Shown: positions 16,235 to 25,707, counted from the stretch's first letter. The stretch is 64,000 nt of DNA from Cognataquiflexum rubidum (GCF_022538115.1 NZ_JAKZAL010000003.1:62001-126000); one strand, 5' to 3'. Numbers and translations: made by a program. Notes: generated by a model from the sequence alone, not told the origin.

Positions 16235-18610
16235 TCACTTCCTCTCCAACCTCACTTCCACTCTTCGGTCAAGTTCATTGGCAGTTTGGCGTGTTCCTCG
16301 GATGACCTGACCGCCGGTTTCCAGTCGGAGTTGCTCATCTTCCAACCCAAATTCATTTTTCAGAAAATCTGCCACGGAATTCACACGTTCTTCCGCCAGC
16401 CTGAGGTTGAAATTCACATTTCCGGTATTGTCTGCAAACCCTGTTACCACCAGTAGATACCCTTCATTGTTTTTCATAAACTGGCCTAAACGGCTTAATT
16501 TTTCGGTTTCTGAGGCATCAGGGATCCTTTGGTTCAGCTTAAAATAGACGATTTCCTTGGATTTGAATAGCGGTACTTTGGGTTCTTCATTGGATAGCGA
16601 GTCAACGGGGATTTCCAAAGCCATTGATGCTGAATCTCCCTCCAAAGTTATTCCGCGTAGATCCACCCCAATCATGGCGGAAGAAATTGCCAATATCGTC
16701 TCTTGGTTCTCCAGAAATGCCTGTGCAACAGCTGCAGAGTCAATAGAAGTATTGTCATTATCTCTGTTGTCTGACAAAGCCACCACCGTGGCTACTCCTC
16801 CTGCTGCAGCAAAAGGCCACCACCATCTTTTTCGTCTTTGTCCCTCATCCCTGGCTGCGACTGTGTTTTCTTTTTGGATGGTTCTGGTATTTTCAATGTA
16901 CTGGGGTTTTTGCTTTTTGGGTTTATTGGCTTTTTGGTAGTCACTATACTCCCTCAAAATCCTGTCCCGCTCAGATTTCAGATATTTGTTTTCCTCTTCT
17001 ATTTGGATTCTTCTTGCCTCCGAGAGAGTTTCCTGATTTGACGCGGCCATGGACATCGGGGCTGCCTGGTTATCGGTGTTTTCCCCGTTTTCTTGTGTAT
17101 TGGTTATTGTGGATGAAGTAGCAAGATCCTTTTTTTCCGAACTCAAGGCTGAATCACGGAAAACAGAATCTGAAACCGCGACCTGCTTTTGAAAAACACT
17201 ATCCATATTTGGGAGAACCAAAACCATTTGCTCCAGAGGAAGGTTTCTTTTGAGCTCTGCTAGCGAGTCAATTTCCTGAAAAAGTTCCCCCTGCCTGCGG
17301 TAAAGGCTGTCCATACTGTATCTGATATTGAATCTGGCTTTTTCTGAAGCAAGCAATAAATCCTGCTTTTCTTTTGGATCCAACCTTGTGTCCTTCTCCA
17401 GATTTTCATATTGGCTGTCAAAAGTCCGGGAAAGATCCAAAAGCCTTCTTTCTGTTGTTTTTCCCTCCAGGATCCGGGTTTCTCTTTTTTGGATTTCCTG
17501 CTCAAATGCCAGGATTTTTGTGGCATAAGCCAAACTGTCTAACCTTTCAGTTTCGATCAATTGGAAAGTATAATTAAAATTATTGGTGATTTTGACTTGT
17601 CTTTCAGGCAATGAATCGAGTTTGTTTTCCGGTTGAAATTTTGAGGTTTCTTTTTGGTTTATAGGACTATATGGATGATAAGAGCTCAGTCTTGGTGCTT
17701 TAAAAGTCTTTTTGCTTGCCCCGAAATTGAATTTCAAACCGATCCCATGGTAAATGATCCAATCTTTGGCACCGTCAGGATGGCCGCGATAGGGGCTTTC
17801 AGGATCAATTACATTTGTCCCCGGTTTGGCTGCATAAGCCTGAAAATCATTGTCATATTCCATCCTGTACCTGCCGCTGACATCGTCAAGGAAATCAGTG
17901 AAAGTATGCAGGAAATCAGATTGGGCAAAAAACTCAACCCTTGATCCTAATCGGACCCTGAAACCCAAACCAAAATTAGCATACCATGAATTTTGGTCAT
18001 AGCCATTGACCAACTCGGTATTCCAATCCGGAAGGTTTGTCTCATAAATCCCATCATGGATTATCCCCGGCAAATTCTGGTCATAGCGTTGGCCATCACC
18101 ATCCAACAGGTCGCCTTTCACCTCAAAATGGATATAACCCAAACCGATTGTAAAATAAGGGGCAATCAATGAATTGGCAGAAAGTAGCCTGTCATTGTCT
18201 GATTTGAAAACAAATGAAAGCCCAAGATCACGGGTATGGTTTTGAAAATTCAATCCCCGGGCAAAGTTGGGGTTCTCTAGGTACAGATCCCCGTCACGTT
18301 GAATATACCTGTCACTCATCCCAAAATGGTAATTACCAAAGTTCAGCATGAGTCCAATGGTCTGATTCAGCTGCTTCTCCAAAAATATCTTATAGGAAGG
18401 CCGGTCAGCATAGTTTTCATTATAGTAAAACAAATGCCTGTTTGCATCCCAATTATGCAGCCCGTCGAGCCTGTAAGGGGTGAGGTCACCATAATAATTA
18501 GTGAATCCGCCGCTTGCCCCGATCCTCCACTGAAATTCCTTTTGCTGGGAATATGCTCTCCCAAAAATGCAAATGAGGCCAAGCAATAAAAGAACGGTTC
18601 TTGTTTTCAT
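16235..18610 (-). CDS. OmpA-family chimera: barrel, coiled coil, membrane-like segment, OmpA domain
   Basis: 791 residues. The signal peptide is MKTRTVLLLLGLICIFGRAYSQ. Residues about 23-315 read as an outer-membrane barrel (IGASGGFTNYYGDLTPYR, FTIGLGYIHFEVKG, GLGFRVRLGSRVEFFAQ). Residues about 345-590 are charged, heptad-like coiled coil. A short hydrophobic block, RRKRWWWPFAAAGGVATVVAL, follows near 600-620. The last 110 or so residues are an OmpA peptidoglycan-binding domain (VVTGFADNTGNVNFNLRLAEERVNSVADFLK). The barrel could anchor in the outer membrane while the OmpA end grips the wall. The inner hydrophobic segment is unusual. It starts 2 bases after the stop of its upstream partner, so they are one operon. 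Confidence 0.75.
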   Translation of the reverse strand: MKTRTVLLLLGLICIFGRAYSQQKEFQWRIGASGGFTNYYGDLTPYRLDGLHNWDANRHLFYYNENYADRPSYKIFLEKQLNQTIGLMLNFGNYHFGMSDRYIQRDGDLYLENPNFARGLNFQNHTRDLGLSFVFKSDNDRLLSANSLIAPYFTIGLGYIHFEVKGDLLDGDGQRYDQNLPGIIHDGIYETNLPDWNTELVNGYDQNSWYANFGLGFRVRLGSRVEFFAQSDFLHTFTDFLDDVSGRYRMEYDNDFQAYAAKPGTNVIDPESPYRGHPDGAKDWIIYHGIGLKFNFGASKKTFKAPRLSSYHPYSPINQKETSKFQPENKLDSLPERQVKITNNFNYTFQLIETERLDSLAYATKILAFEQEIQKRETRILEGKTTERRLLDLSRTFDSQYENLEKDTRLDPKEKQDLLLASEKARFNIRYSMDSLYRRQGELFQEIDSLAELKRNLPLEQMVLVLPNMDSVFQKQVAVSDSVFRDSALSSEKKDLATSSTITNTQENGENTDNQAAPMSMAASNQETLSEARRIQIEEENKYLKSERDRILREYSDYQKANKPKKQKPQYIENTRTIQKENTVAARDEGQRRKRWWWPFAAAGGVATVVALSDNRDNDNTSIDSAAVAQAFLENQETILAISSAMIGVDLRGITLEGDSASMALEIPVDSLSNEEPKVPLFKSKEIVYFKLNQRIPDASETEKLSRLGQFMKNNEGYLLVVTGFADNTGNVNFNLRLAEERVNSVADFLKNEFGLEDEQLRLETGGQVIRGTRQTANELDRRVEVRLERK

Positions 18611-18612
18611 CT

Positions 18613-19776
18613 TTACCGTAATTTATTGAGTCCCATCCAAAGGTTAAATTCCAAGCTGATTCCAGTAAAAAACTGCACATAATCATTGCTGATTCCGGTA
18701 TTGATTTCTTCTTGGTTGACCAAAACAGCCCCAACATTGAACCTCATAATCCGGAAAAACTTATACCCTATACCGGCATACATCGGTACCCCAATAAATT
18801 GTCCGGTGATTTTGTCTCCTTGTTTTGTTTCAAAGTTTTGGATAAATACACCTGCAGAAAAGGAGGTATTCCCAAGGAACTTGGTGAATGTCCTGTTGCC
18901 CAAAGGAATGGAAACTCCCGTGTAAAATCCATGTAGATATTGGGTATCCGGCAAGTACCTTTTGAAAGGAATAGTCGCATATCCAAAATTCAACGGCAAG
19001 GTTGAAGGTTTCTTTTCAGTCGGGAAACTATCTATCCTCCTGATTTCGACCAAGGTCAGCAAGCTGTTGTCTACAAATTGATCCGATTCGTTTTGGGCTG
19101 CGGCAATGAGTTCATTGATGTATTGGTTGGCATACACCGCTTTGTCGTTGTCTTCTTTGTTTTTGCCGGTGATGTTAAACCTTGCTTTCCTGAGCTTCAG
19201 GCGGTCTCTCTGTTCCAGTTTTTGACGGAATATTCCGCTAAATCCTTTGAATTCTTTTCCTAAATAATGCCGGTAATCTTCCAAAGCATCGATCACGATC
19301 TGATCCATCTGGGCCATCATGACATGGTTTGGGTGGTTGGCCCTGATACCTCTTGAGGAAACCTCGAGATTGGCCCTGATGTAGGATTCAAGGTTGTTGT
19401 TGATGGATCTTTTTATGGCTTCAAGCTGGACAGGTTCTGCTTTTTTGAAAAAGCTGAACTCAAAGAGGTAATTTTCATTACTTCTCAATGGGTCAGAGAC
19501 GAATAATTCAAATTGGGAAATTTCAAAATCAAATGGTTTTTCCCAGGAATAGGTTTTTTCTATGTTGGACGATCTTCCTCCCCTCAGCACCTTGACTTCT
19601 ACGAGTTCAATATTCTTAGGCAAAGTGCCTTTTACAAAGAAAATATCCTCAGAAGGCATCGGCATGTTTCCATTGATTTCATTGGAAAGAATATCGTAAT
19701 TGACTATTTTGATTTGTGCAGCTACTTCATATGAAAAGAGTATCAGGCATAGAAAACAGATAAAAATCCGGATCAT
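18613..19776 (-). CDS. Exported protein of unknown function, operon partner of the OmpA chimera
   Basis: 387 residues from the ATG at 19776. An in-frame ATG at 19806 would put METTAKPARK in front of an otherwise complete signal peptide. The signal is MIRIFICFLCLILFSYEVAAQ. Residues about 22-130 form a periplasmic domain. A helical, charged middle (ALEDYRHYLGKEF, KQ/R-rich) is followed by a C-terminal third with barrel-like strands (LHGFYTGVSIPLG, FSAGVFIQNFETK, VPMYAGIGYKFFRIMRFNVGAVLVN, FFTGISLEFNLWMGL). I do not recognise a family. The 2-base spacing to the OmpA chimera suggests a shared envelope complex. Confidence 0.62.
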   Translation of the reverse strand: MIRIFICFLCLILFSYEVAAQIKIVNYDILSNEINGNMPMPSEDIFFVKGTLPKNIELVEVKVLRGGRSSNIEKTYSWEKPFDFEISQFELFVSDPLRSNENYLFEFSFFKKAEPVQLEAIKRSINNNLESYIRANLEVSSRGIRANHPNHVMMAQMDQIVIDALEDYRHYLGKEFKGFSGIFRQKLEQRDRLKLRKARFNITGKNKEDNDKAVYANQYINELIAAAQNESDQFVDNSLLTLVEIRRIDSFPTEKKPSTLPLNFGYATIPFKRYLPDTQYLHGFYTGVSIPLGNRTFTKFLGNTSFSAGVFIQNFETKQGDKITGQFIGVPMYAGIGYKFFRIMRFNVGAVLVNQEEINTGISNDYVQFFTGISLEFNLWMGLNKLR

Positions 19777-19934
19777 TTTTCGGGCTGGTTTAGCAGTTGT
19801 TTCCACGGAATATCGGTTGATTTTTTTCTAAAATCAAAAAAATAAAAAAGTTTAAAGTTCAAGAATAAAAAGTCAAATCCGACGGTTTGCCAATATTTGA
19901 TAGTGTAGGTTTCAGGTCGTAAAATCCTGCTTTC

Positions 19935-20228
19935 CTACTTGAATTTAGCCGTTTTTTCTTCCATGGTTACATTGGAGTTATTTCTGATTTGCATCCGGTA
20001 ATATACCAATACTTCATCCGCACCGGCTGCCAATACGGCCTCTTGTGCAAGTAAAGCTATCGCCATCAGCTTGTCCTGTGGGCCTTCCATGACGGTTTCA
20101 AATGGAGTGACTTCATATTTGACGCCTGATTTTTGGATGACTTCAATGGCTTTGTCCACCAAAGCATAACTGTCAAGGGTTTTGCTTTTTGGGACGATCT
20201 GAATTCCGAGGTTGATGGTTTTGGACAT
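19935..20228 (-). CDS. Thiamine-binding-like protein (MTH1187/YkoF family, DUF77)
   Basis: 97 residues, the standard size. It begins with the family's first strand INLGIQIVPKSK and has YALVDKAIEVIQKSGVKYEVTPFETVMEG, the conserved block of the MTH1187/YkoF-like proteins, ferredoxin-like folds that form tetramers and bind thiamine-like molecules. The ending VLVYYRMQIRNNSN also fits. It is cytoplasmic. No thiamine gene or TPP riboswitch is next to it, so the role is uncertain. Downstream sits no clear terminator, and upstream are low-complexity GAGATTTGAGACGTGAG repeats. Confidence 0.82.
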   Translation of the reverse strand: MSKTINLGIQIVPKSKTLDSYALVDKAIEVIQKSGVKYEVTPFETVMEGPQDKLMAIALLAQEAVLAAGADEVLVYYRMQIRNNSNVTMEEKTAKFK

Positions 20229-20442
20229 GGTTTAGATTTGAGATTTGAGACGTGAGATTTGAGAAAGATGCGAGAAACGAGGGAGGTCTCCGTCACTCTG
20301 AGTGAAGCGAAGAGTCTCTATCCGAATTTGTCACTATGATAATAAGTGAGACCCTTCGTTCCTCAGGGTGACGAACCTGGTAACGCAGAGCAGACAACCC
20401 TTACAACAAATAGAACAATTACAACCAATACAACTTTTCCCC

Positions 20443-21108
20443 CTACCTCAAGTACTCCTTCACCGCTTTCTTCCAGATTTTGTAGCCTTTGGCATTCATG
20501 TGGAGACGGTCTTCGACAAATAATTCTTCATTTGGACTTCCTGACTTGTCAAGCATTGGTGTCCAAACATCGATGTAAGTTACCTTTTCCTTGTTTTGGG
20601 CCAGCATCCTGACTTCCTCATTAAGGGCCATCATTTGACCTCTTTTCTCCCAACGGCTTGGACTTGGCTTGGTTCCGATAAAATAAAATTCTGTCTCCGG
20701 AAATTTCGTGCTTACCCTTTCCATCAGTACCGCATATTCGCTGAGCACCTGCCTGACAGGTTTGCCGGCATTGATGTCATTCTCCCCCACATAAATAAAG
20801 ATTTTTTTGGGTTCAAAATTGATGACCAGTTCATCAAGGTAAAGCAAAAGGTCATCTGTCTGTGATCCTCCAAATCCGGTATTGACGATTTTCGATTTTG
20901 GAAAGTCTTTTTCCAATGTTTTCCATAAACGGATACTTGAGCTTCCGGTAAAGACAATTCCGCCTCTATAAGTTGGAATATCTGCGTATTTGACGACCAA
21001 AGCCGCAACCTCACCTGCGAATCTATTTTCCTGTGCCTGGATATTTGCCGAACTGTAGGAAAAAAAGAAAACAAGCAGAAGGATCTTTGTGCCAAAAGGA
21101 TTTTTCAT
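20443..21108 (-). CDS. Secreted SGNH/GDSL-type hydrolase
   Basis: 221 residues from the ATG at 21108, where a signal peptide starts (MKNPFGTKILLLVFFFSYSSANIQAQ). The in-frame start at 21174 would bury it. SGNH blocks are visible: block I FTGSSSIRLW with the nucleophile serine in GSSS (usually GDS), block II NTGFGGSQTDDLLLY, block III YVGENDINAG and block V DRLHMNAKGY supplying Asp and His. The family acts as lipase, esterase or acetyl-carbohydrate esterase, here in the periplasm or outside. It has no operon partner. Confidence 0.85.
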   Translation of the reverse strand: MKNPFGTKILLLVFFFSYSSANIQAQENRFAGEVAALVVKYADIPTYRGGIVFTGSSSIRLWKTLEKDFPKSKIVNTGFGGSQTDDLLLYLDELVINFEPKKIFIYVGENDINAGKPVRQVLSEYAVLMERVSTKFPETEFYFIGTKPSPSRWEKRGQMMALNEEVRMLAQNKEKVTYIDVWTPMLDKSGSPNEELFVEDRLHMNAKGYKIWKKAVKEYLR

Positions 21109-21383
21109 ATTCAATGGTTTTTCAATAATTGCTTTAAACTTATGATGTGCCAATTTCGGACAAAAAATGAACACTTTTCTAAAGTTTTCCAGATTCGGAC
21201 AGAATATTGGAAGTCATTACCTCCCCGTGGTTTGAGAGATTTTTTTACCCAAATCTTGTTTCTAAACCTTATTTCCCTGATTCTATCCCATTTTTATCAA
21301 GTGAAACCAAAAACTCCATACTTTCGCAGGTTCTAGTTCGTTTTTTGTTAGCAGTTTTGTATTCCAAGCAATCCCATCCGATT

Positions 21384-22415
21384 ATGAATAAAATCACCAA
21401 ATTCTTTTGGTTCTGTTCCGGTGCGTATGCGCCCCTGTTGGCCAAAACACCGACCGAAACACACAAATATGTCGGCATCGGCGGAACTGTATTTTTTACA
21501 GGACTTTTGGCAGCGATTTCTGCGGGATATGCGCTCTATACGGTATTTGAATCTCCCTGGTACGCTATCGGATTTGGGTTGGTTTGGGGTTTGATGATTT
21601 TCAACTTGGACAGGTTTATCGTGGCAAGTATGCGCAAGCGCAACAATGCTTGGGCGGAATGGAAGATGGCTTTGCCAAGATTGGTGTTTGCAGTGCTGTT
21701 GGCCATCGTGATCTCAAGACCATTGGAACTTAAGATTTTCGAAAGGGAAATCAACAGGAAATTGGATGAGAAAAAAACTGCCATGATCGCCCAAAGCAAG
21801 GAAGCTTTGAAAGCTGGATTTTCTGAAATCAATGGATTGGAAGCCAAAAAAGACAGCCTAAAATCTGAGGTTGCTACCGCTACAGCTTTTCGGGACAAAG
21901 TCCAAAAGGAATATGATTTCGAGCGCTTCGGTACCAAAACCGACGGAACCAGCGGAATAGTCGGATTGGGAAGCAATGCCAAGAAAAAAGAACAGCAACT
22001 TGACGTAGCGCAAAAAGACTTGGAAGCACTTCGTGCCGGTCATCAGGTTAGAATGGATACTTTGGATTCTGAAATCAAAAAACTGACTGCTTTGAGAAAG
22101 GCGGAATTTGATAAGATCCAACCCAATATCGACGGATTTGATGGATTGGCAGCGAGATTGGATGCTTTGGAGATTTTGACCAAAGAGAGCAATGCCATGT
22201 TTTGGGCCAATATCATGATCATGCTGCTTTTTGTGGCAGTGGAGACCGCACCGATTTTTGTCAAATTGATATCCCCTAGAGGACTTTATGACGAATTGTT
22301 GGACTTGGCAGAATTGAGGGTTCAGGTATATGCCAATGAACAAACTGTCAAAACCCGGGAAAAGAGCGAGCAGAATATTCAGGTATTCAGAACTGCAAAT
22401 GGGGTGAGGGTTTGA
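21384..22415 (+). CDS. DUF4407 membrane protein
   Basis: 343 residues from the ATG at 21384 (MNKITKFFWFCSGAYAPLLAK). The in-frame start at 21207 adds 59 residues out of keeping with the family. Two hydrophobic segments at the N-terminus (GIGGTVFFTGLLAAISAGYALY, IGFGLVWGLMIFNLDRFIV) and the conserved FNLDR core mark DUF4407. A third segment (LPRLVFAVLLAIVISRPLELKIF) precedes a long charged coiled coil (about residues 125-270), and the last helix is MFWANIMIMLLFVAVETAPIFVKL. It is an inner-membrane protein of unknown function. TACTTTCG at 21319-21326 resembles a -7 box. Confidence 0.82.
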   Translation: MNKITKFFWFCSGAYAPLLAKTPTETHKYVGIGGTVFFTGLLAAISAGYALYTVFESPWYAIGFGLVWGLMIFNLDRFIVASMRKRNNAWAEWKMALPRLVFAVLLAIVISRPLELKIFEREINRKLDEKKTAMIAQSKEALKAGFSEINGLEAKKDSLKSEVATATAFRDKVQKEYDFERFGTKTDGTSGIVGLGSNAKKKEQQLDVAQKDLEALRAGHQVRMDTLDSEIKKLTALRKAEFDKIQPNIDGFDGLAARLDALEILTKESNAMFWANIMIMLLFVAVETAPIFVKLISPRGLYDELLDLAELRVQVYANEQTVKTREKSEQNIQVFRTANGVRV

Positions 22416-22496
22416 TTTAAAAATTTGTTTGAAGTCCGAAGTTGGAAGAAAGCATTTTGGCGAAAAACCATTCGGAAAGCTGAGGTTTTAAGCAAT

Positions 22497-22763
22497 CTAA
22501 AGATAATGTCCTTTTGCAGAATAAATAAGAACTTTCTCCTTCCCAACCTGATACACCAATCTATGTTCTCGGTTTATTCTCCTAGACCAAAATCCTGCTA
22601 ATTCATACTTTAATGGTTCCGGCTTGCCTGTACCTACAAATGGATGATCAGAAAGTTCATTTAATAAAACCAAGAGTTCTTTCAAAATTGCCTTGTCCCA
22701 CACCTTTTTATGGAAGGCAATATCTTCATTGGCTTGATTTGAAAAATCTAATGTGTAGCTCAT
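22497..22763 (-). CDS. YoeB-type toxin (ribosome-dependent mRNA interferase)
   Basis: 88 residues, the right size for YoeB. Residues matching the YoeB active site are present: E49 in TGKPEPLK, the RRINREHRLVYQV strand with E66/R68, and the C-terminal H86-Y87-L88 in KGHYL. The toxin enters the ribosomal A site and cuts mRNA. Its ATG overlaps the antitoxin stop by 4 bases, so translation is coupled and it follows its antitoxin. All key residues are intact. Confidence 0.9.
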   Translation of the reverse strand: MSYTLDFSNQANEDIAFHKKVWDKAILKELLVLLNELSDHPFVGTGKPEPLKYELAGFWSRRINREHRLVYQVGKEKVLIYSAKGHYL

Positions 22764-22984
22764 TTAAGCCCTAAAAATTCCTCAAGTTGATCCTTTTCAA
22801 CGCTCACAAATTCCCCATTAGCAAACTGCTTTCCGCTTTTTTCAATTTTTACCAAAAAATCTGGGTTATAATTACCATCCTTTGTAACCTCAAATTTGAT
22901 TTTTAGAGCATTCATAAAAGCTTTCAATACAGTTTCTTCCTCCTTGTTTTGAGGATGTACAATGAAAATATCTTTAGATTCCAT
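22760..22984 (-). CDS. Antitoxin of the YoeB module (DUF2683-like)
   Basis: 74 residues from the ATG at 22984 (MESKDIFIVHPQNKEEETVL). An earlier in-frame start at 23044 lies inside the upstream inverted repeat region and is less likely. The block FIVHPQNKEEETVLKAFMNALKIKFEV is the pattern of the small DUF2683-like antitoxins found with YoeB in Bacteroidota, instead of the Phd/YefM type. The C-terminal part (PDFLVKI, SVEKDQLEEFLGL) would wrap the toxin. A DNA-binding fold is not obvious. Confidence 0.78.
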   Translation of the reverse strand: MESKDIFIVHPQNKEEETVLKAFMNALKIKFEVTKDGNYNPDFLVKIEKSGKQFANGEFVSVEKDQLEEFLGLK

Positions 22985-23044
22985 TCTCTTGATTATCTGT
23001 TTATTATCAAATTTAACGTATCTGCCCCTATTTAACAAAACCAA

Positions 23045-23073
23045 TTCTAATCACCTTGAGATGTGATTAGGAA
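23045..23073 (-). promoter_or_regulatory. Inverted repeat upstream of the toxin-antitoxin pair
   Basis: CTAATCAC (23047-23054) and GTGATTAG (23063-23070) form an 8-bp palindrome, with TTC/GGAA extending imperfectly. It lies about 60 bases upstream of the antitoxin ATG, where the operator for autoregulation would be expected. Confidence 0.42.
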
Positions 23074-23129
23074 TGTGGATGCGCAATCTGGATTTATTTT
23101 CTGTAGGATTTGTTTTGTAATTCTTCACA

Positions 23130-25556
23130 TCAAAATGAAGCAGTAATCGACAAAGTGATGGTCAGGTTTTCTTTAAATGTCGGATTTGCATAAGGTCCAT
23201 ATCGGTAAAAAGCACCGAGTCCCCATCCCCGGTATTGAAGTCCTGATTTTTGTTTGAGTATATTGTTTAATTCAATGCCCGATTCGAGATAACCTTTTTC
23301 CATGGTTTTGAAATCGACAAAATCATAAAACTCTGGATTACTCAAACTACCGATAGCAAAGCTTTGGTGAAATTTGAGTTGCGGGGCAAAAATTGCTTTC
23401 CCTGCTTTTTTGTAAAACAAAGGACCTGTCTGATGGGAATAGCTCGCATGCATACTCCTGTCAGAAAGGAATTCATACAGAAACATGGTCTGTAAATATC
23501 CCGGAAACGACAGTGCAAAGTCCAAAGCGTTCCTCTGTCCGACATTGATACCATAACCTGTATTGAGGTAGGAAATCGGCAGGTTATCTCCCCATATGCC
23601 ATGTGCCGAAAGGTGGAATTGATTCAGAGAATTGCCGGAACTCCATTGGTGTTGGAATTTGAACTCGGTATTCCAAAAATCCACATTTCCTCCAATCGCA
23701 TCCGGAATGGCTTTGGACGCCCGCAAGCTGACGACAGGATAGGACATTGTCCATGATATCAGGTTGTTTCCGATTCTCGACACACTTTCTCCCCCAACAA
23801 AACGGAAGTCGATGCCTGTTTCCGTTGCCGTGAATACTCTCGGAAAATCATCCGAAGGAACTCCTGTAGCATAATTCAATACATTAGCCCTGTTTTCTAC
23901 TGATCCGAAAAAGCCCAATCTGACGCCCTTTAAGGGCATTTGGGAAAATTCTACAGAGTAGCGTTCCACTTCATCCATGCGGTCTGCAAGGAAATTTCTG
24001 AAGATGTTACCTGTGGAACTGAACGAATTTGTTTTGGGCAACAGCATTTTTCCCGGTTCGGAGATGTCTTGGCTGTAGTAAAAAAGTAATTTGGAGTCAT
24101 ATTTTTTATCCAACCTGAGTTCTGTTCCTGCTCCATATTTCCAGCCTTTGTCTCTGAATCCATACCTAAAATACCCTTCAAATCTAACAACATCGGACAG
24201 GGTTTCATTGGAGGACATGCCCAACCCTAATCCCACACTTTCAAATCTATTGAATCTCAATACCCTGTTTGGAATCAGATCAACAGGGCCCAATGGAATT
24301 CTTCCCGAGCTCAGTTGGGTCAATAACTTGGAGGCCATATTGAGACGTCTTTTGTCTTTTTCGGGCATATTGTCAAACCTTACATAGGTGAGATACTCCC
24401 GGGAAGTAAGTGAATCCAAACGGAGATTACTCCAATCATAAAGGTCATTTTGAATGTCAAAATTGAGTGCAATCGGTCCGAACTTCGTACTCCGATCGAG
24501 CTCATTGATTTGTACTTCGGAGAGGAAAGTCTGGTTGGTGATTTTAAAAGCTTTCCCCTCAAATTCCATTTCCGGTGCAAGGTAAATACTGTTCAGTTGC
24601 TCAGGAAACCAATTTTTGCCATCCCAACGGTTCTTTTGTTGCAATTCAAAAAGCAGGTTTGTATCTGGGTCGGATGGTTTGATGACCATATTTTCCAAGG
24701 CATATTGCAGAGAGGAGATGTACATTAGTCCTTTACCCAATTGGTAGACTTTGCCTTCTTTGGGTTGGTAGCTGATGATGTAAGAAGTGCCGATTTCATT
24801 TTGGATACTGTCTTCGAGGAAGTAATCGTATTTTCTCAATCCGTCATTGGAAAGTGGATTGACATAAGGGACTTCCAGGATTTTGATATGGTCTGTGTAA
24901 AATGAAAAGGGTTGAAAACTGCTGGAGGCCATGGTAACCAGAGGGTTTTCTATACCCGACATTTTGGAGGCTTTGACCGTTTCGTTCCTTTTTCCCGGCT
25001 TTTTGAATACCACTTCGGAGAAGCTTTCAGTCATAAAAATGTGCCCTCCTTTTAGAAAATTTACTGTGGTATCATCCACTTCAGGCTGTTCGTTAAGTCC
25101 ATCCAAAGTCATGACCATTTTATTGTAACTGGTAAATCGATATGAATCCAGCCTGTCAGGATTGTTCAGGTCTTTGTTGGCAATTGCCTTGCGGATGATG
25201 GGCAAGGCAGGGTTTTCACCTGCAAGGATTTGTACCTCGCCCAATTCAACAGTCCTTGACACCAAGAAAATATCCGGCTGGGACATTAAAGCTTGGAGGG
25301 TAATTTCTTGTGGAAAATATCCGACATGTGAAATGATCAAAACCTCATTGTCTACAAACGGATCCAGTCTAAACAAACCCCTCACATCTGTTGTCGTCCC
25401 CTTTCGTTCTTTTCCTTTGACCTGGATATTGGCAAAAGGGATCGGTTGGTTTGTTTTTTGGTCGTAAACATGACCTGAGAGCAAGGTTTGCCCAAAAATG
25501 GTTAAGGGAAATAAAAATAGCAGGTTAATCAAAATTAGTATGTGGCTGATTTTCAT
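23130..25556 (-). CDS. Outer-membrane protein with carboxypeptidase-regulatory domain (DUF5686 family)
   Basis: 808 residues. The signal peptide is MKISHILILINLLFLFPLTIFGQ. A carboxypeptidase-D regulatory-like beta-sandwich (LSGHVYDQKTNQPIPFANIQ, GTTTDVRGLF, ISHVGY) occupies about 24-110. The DUF5686 body follows with LPIIRKAIANKDLNNPDRLDSYRFTSYNKM. The C-terminal 400 residues are strand-rich like a barrel (for example YGFRDKGWKYGAGTELRLDKKYDSKLLFYYSQD) and end in ENLTITLSITASF, a terminal barrel strand with a final aromatic residue. It is an outer-membrane protein of unknown substrate, common in Bacteroidota. Single gene. Confidence 0.88.
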   Translation of the reverse strand: MKISHILILINLLFLFPLTIFGQTLLSGHVYDQKTNQPIPFANIQVKGKERKGTTTDVRGLFRLDPFVDNEVLIISHVGYFPQEITLQALMSQPDIFLVSRTVELGEVQILAGENPALPIIRKAIANKDLNNPDRLDSYRFTSYNKMVMTLDGLNEQPEVDDTTVNFLKGGHIFMTESFSEVVFKKPGKRNETVKASKMSGIENPLVTMASSSFQPFSFYTDHIKILEVPYVNPLSNDGLRKYDYFLEDSIQNEIGTSYIISYQPKEGKVYQLGKGLMYISSLQYALENMVIKPSDPDTNLLFELQQKNRWDGKNWFPEQLNSIYLAPEMEFEGKAFKITNQTFLSEVQINELDRSTKFGPIALNFDIQNDLYDWSNLRLDSLTSREYLTYVRFDNMPEKDKRRLNMASKLLTQLSSGRIPLGPVDLIPNRVLRFNRFESVGLGLGMSSNETLSDVVRFEGYFRYGFRDKGWKYGAGTELRLDKKYDSKLLFYYSQDISEPGKMLLPKTNSFSSTGNIFRNFLADRMDEVERYSVEFSQMPLKGVRLGFFGSVENRANVLNYATGVPSDDFPRVFTATETGIDFRFVGGESVSRIGNNLISWTMSYPVVSLRASKAIPDAIGGNVDFWNTEFKFQHQWSSGNSLNQFHLSAHGIWGDNLPISYLNTGYGINVGQRNALDFALSFPGYLQTMFLYEFLSDRSMHASYSHQTGPLFYKKAGKAIFAPQLKFHQSFAIGSLSNPEFYDFVDFKTMEKGYLESGIELNNILKQKSGLQYRGWGLGAFYRYGPYANPTFKENLTITLSITASF

Positions 25557-25707
25557 AGATTGAATCTCTAAACTAATTCTTATACCCGTCCTGCGTGAAA
25601 ATGTTTTCCTATTTACACCAAAGCAGGTTTTAAGTGACCGAAATAGAAGTTTTGGAGGCTTTGTCCTGTTGGTCCAAGCGTAAGATTACCTGATCGATTG
25701 TTTCCAT

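Noticed and set aside
19935-20228. TPP riboswitch near the thiamine-binding-like gene
   Set aside because: The upstream sequence is low-complexity GAGATTTGAGACG and has no thi-box CTGAGA...ACCTGA pattern in the right place.
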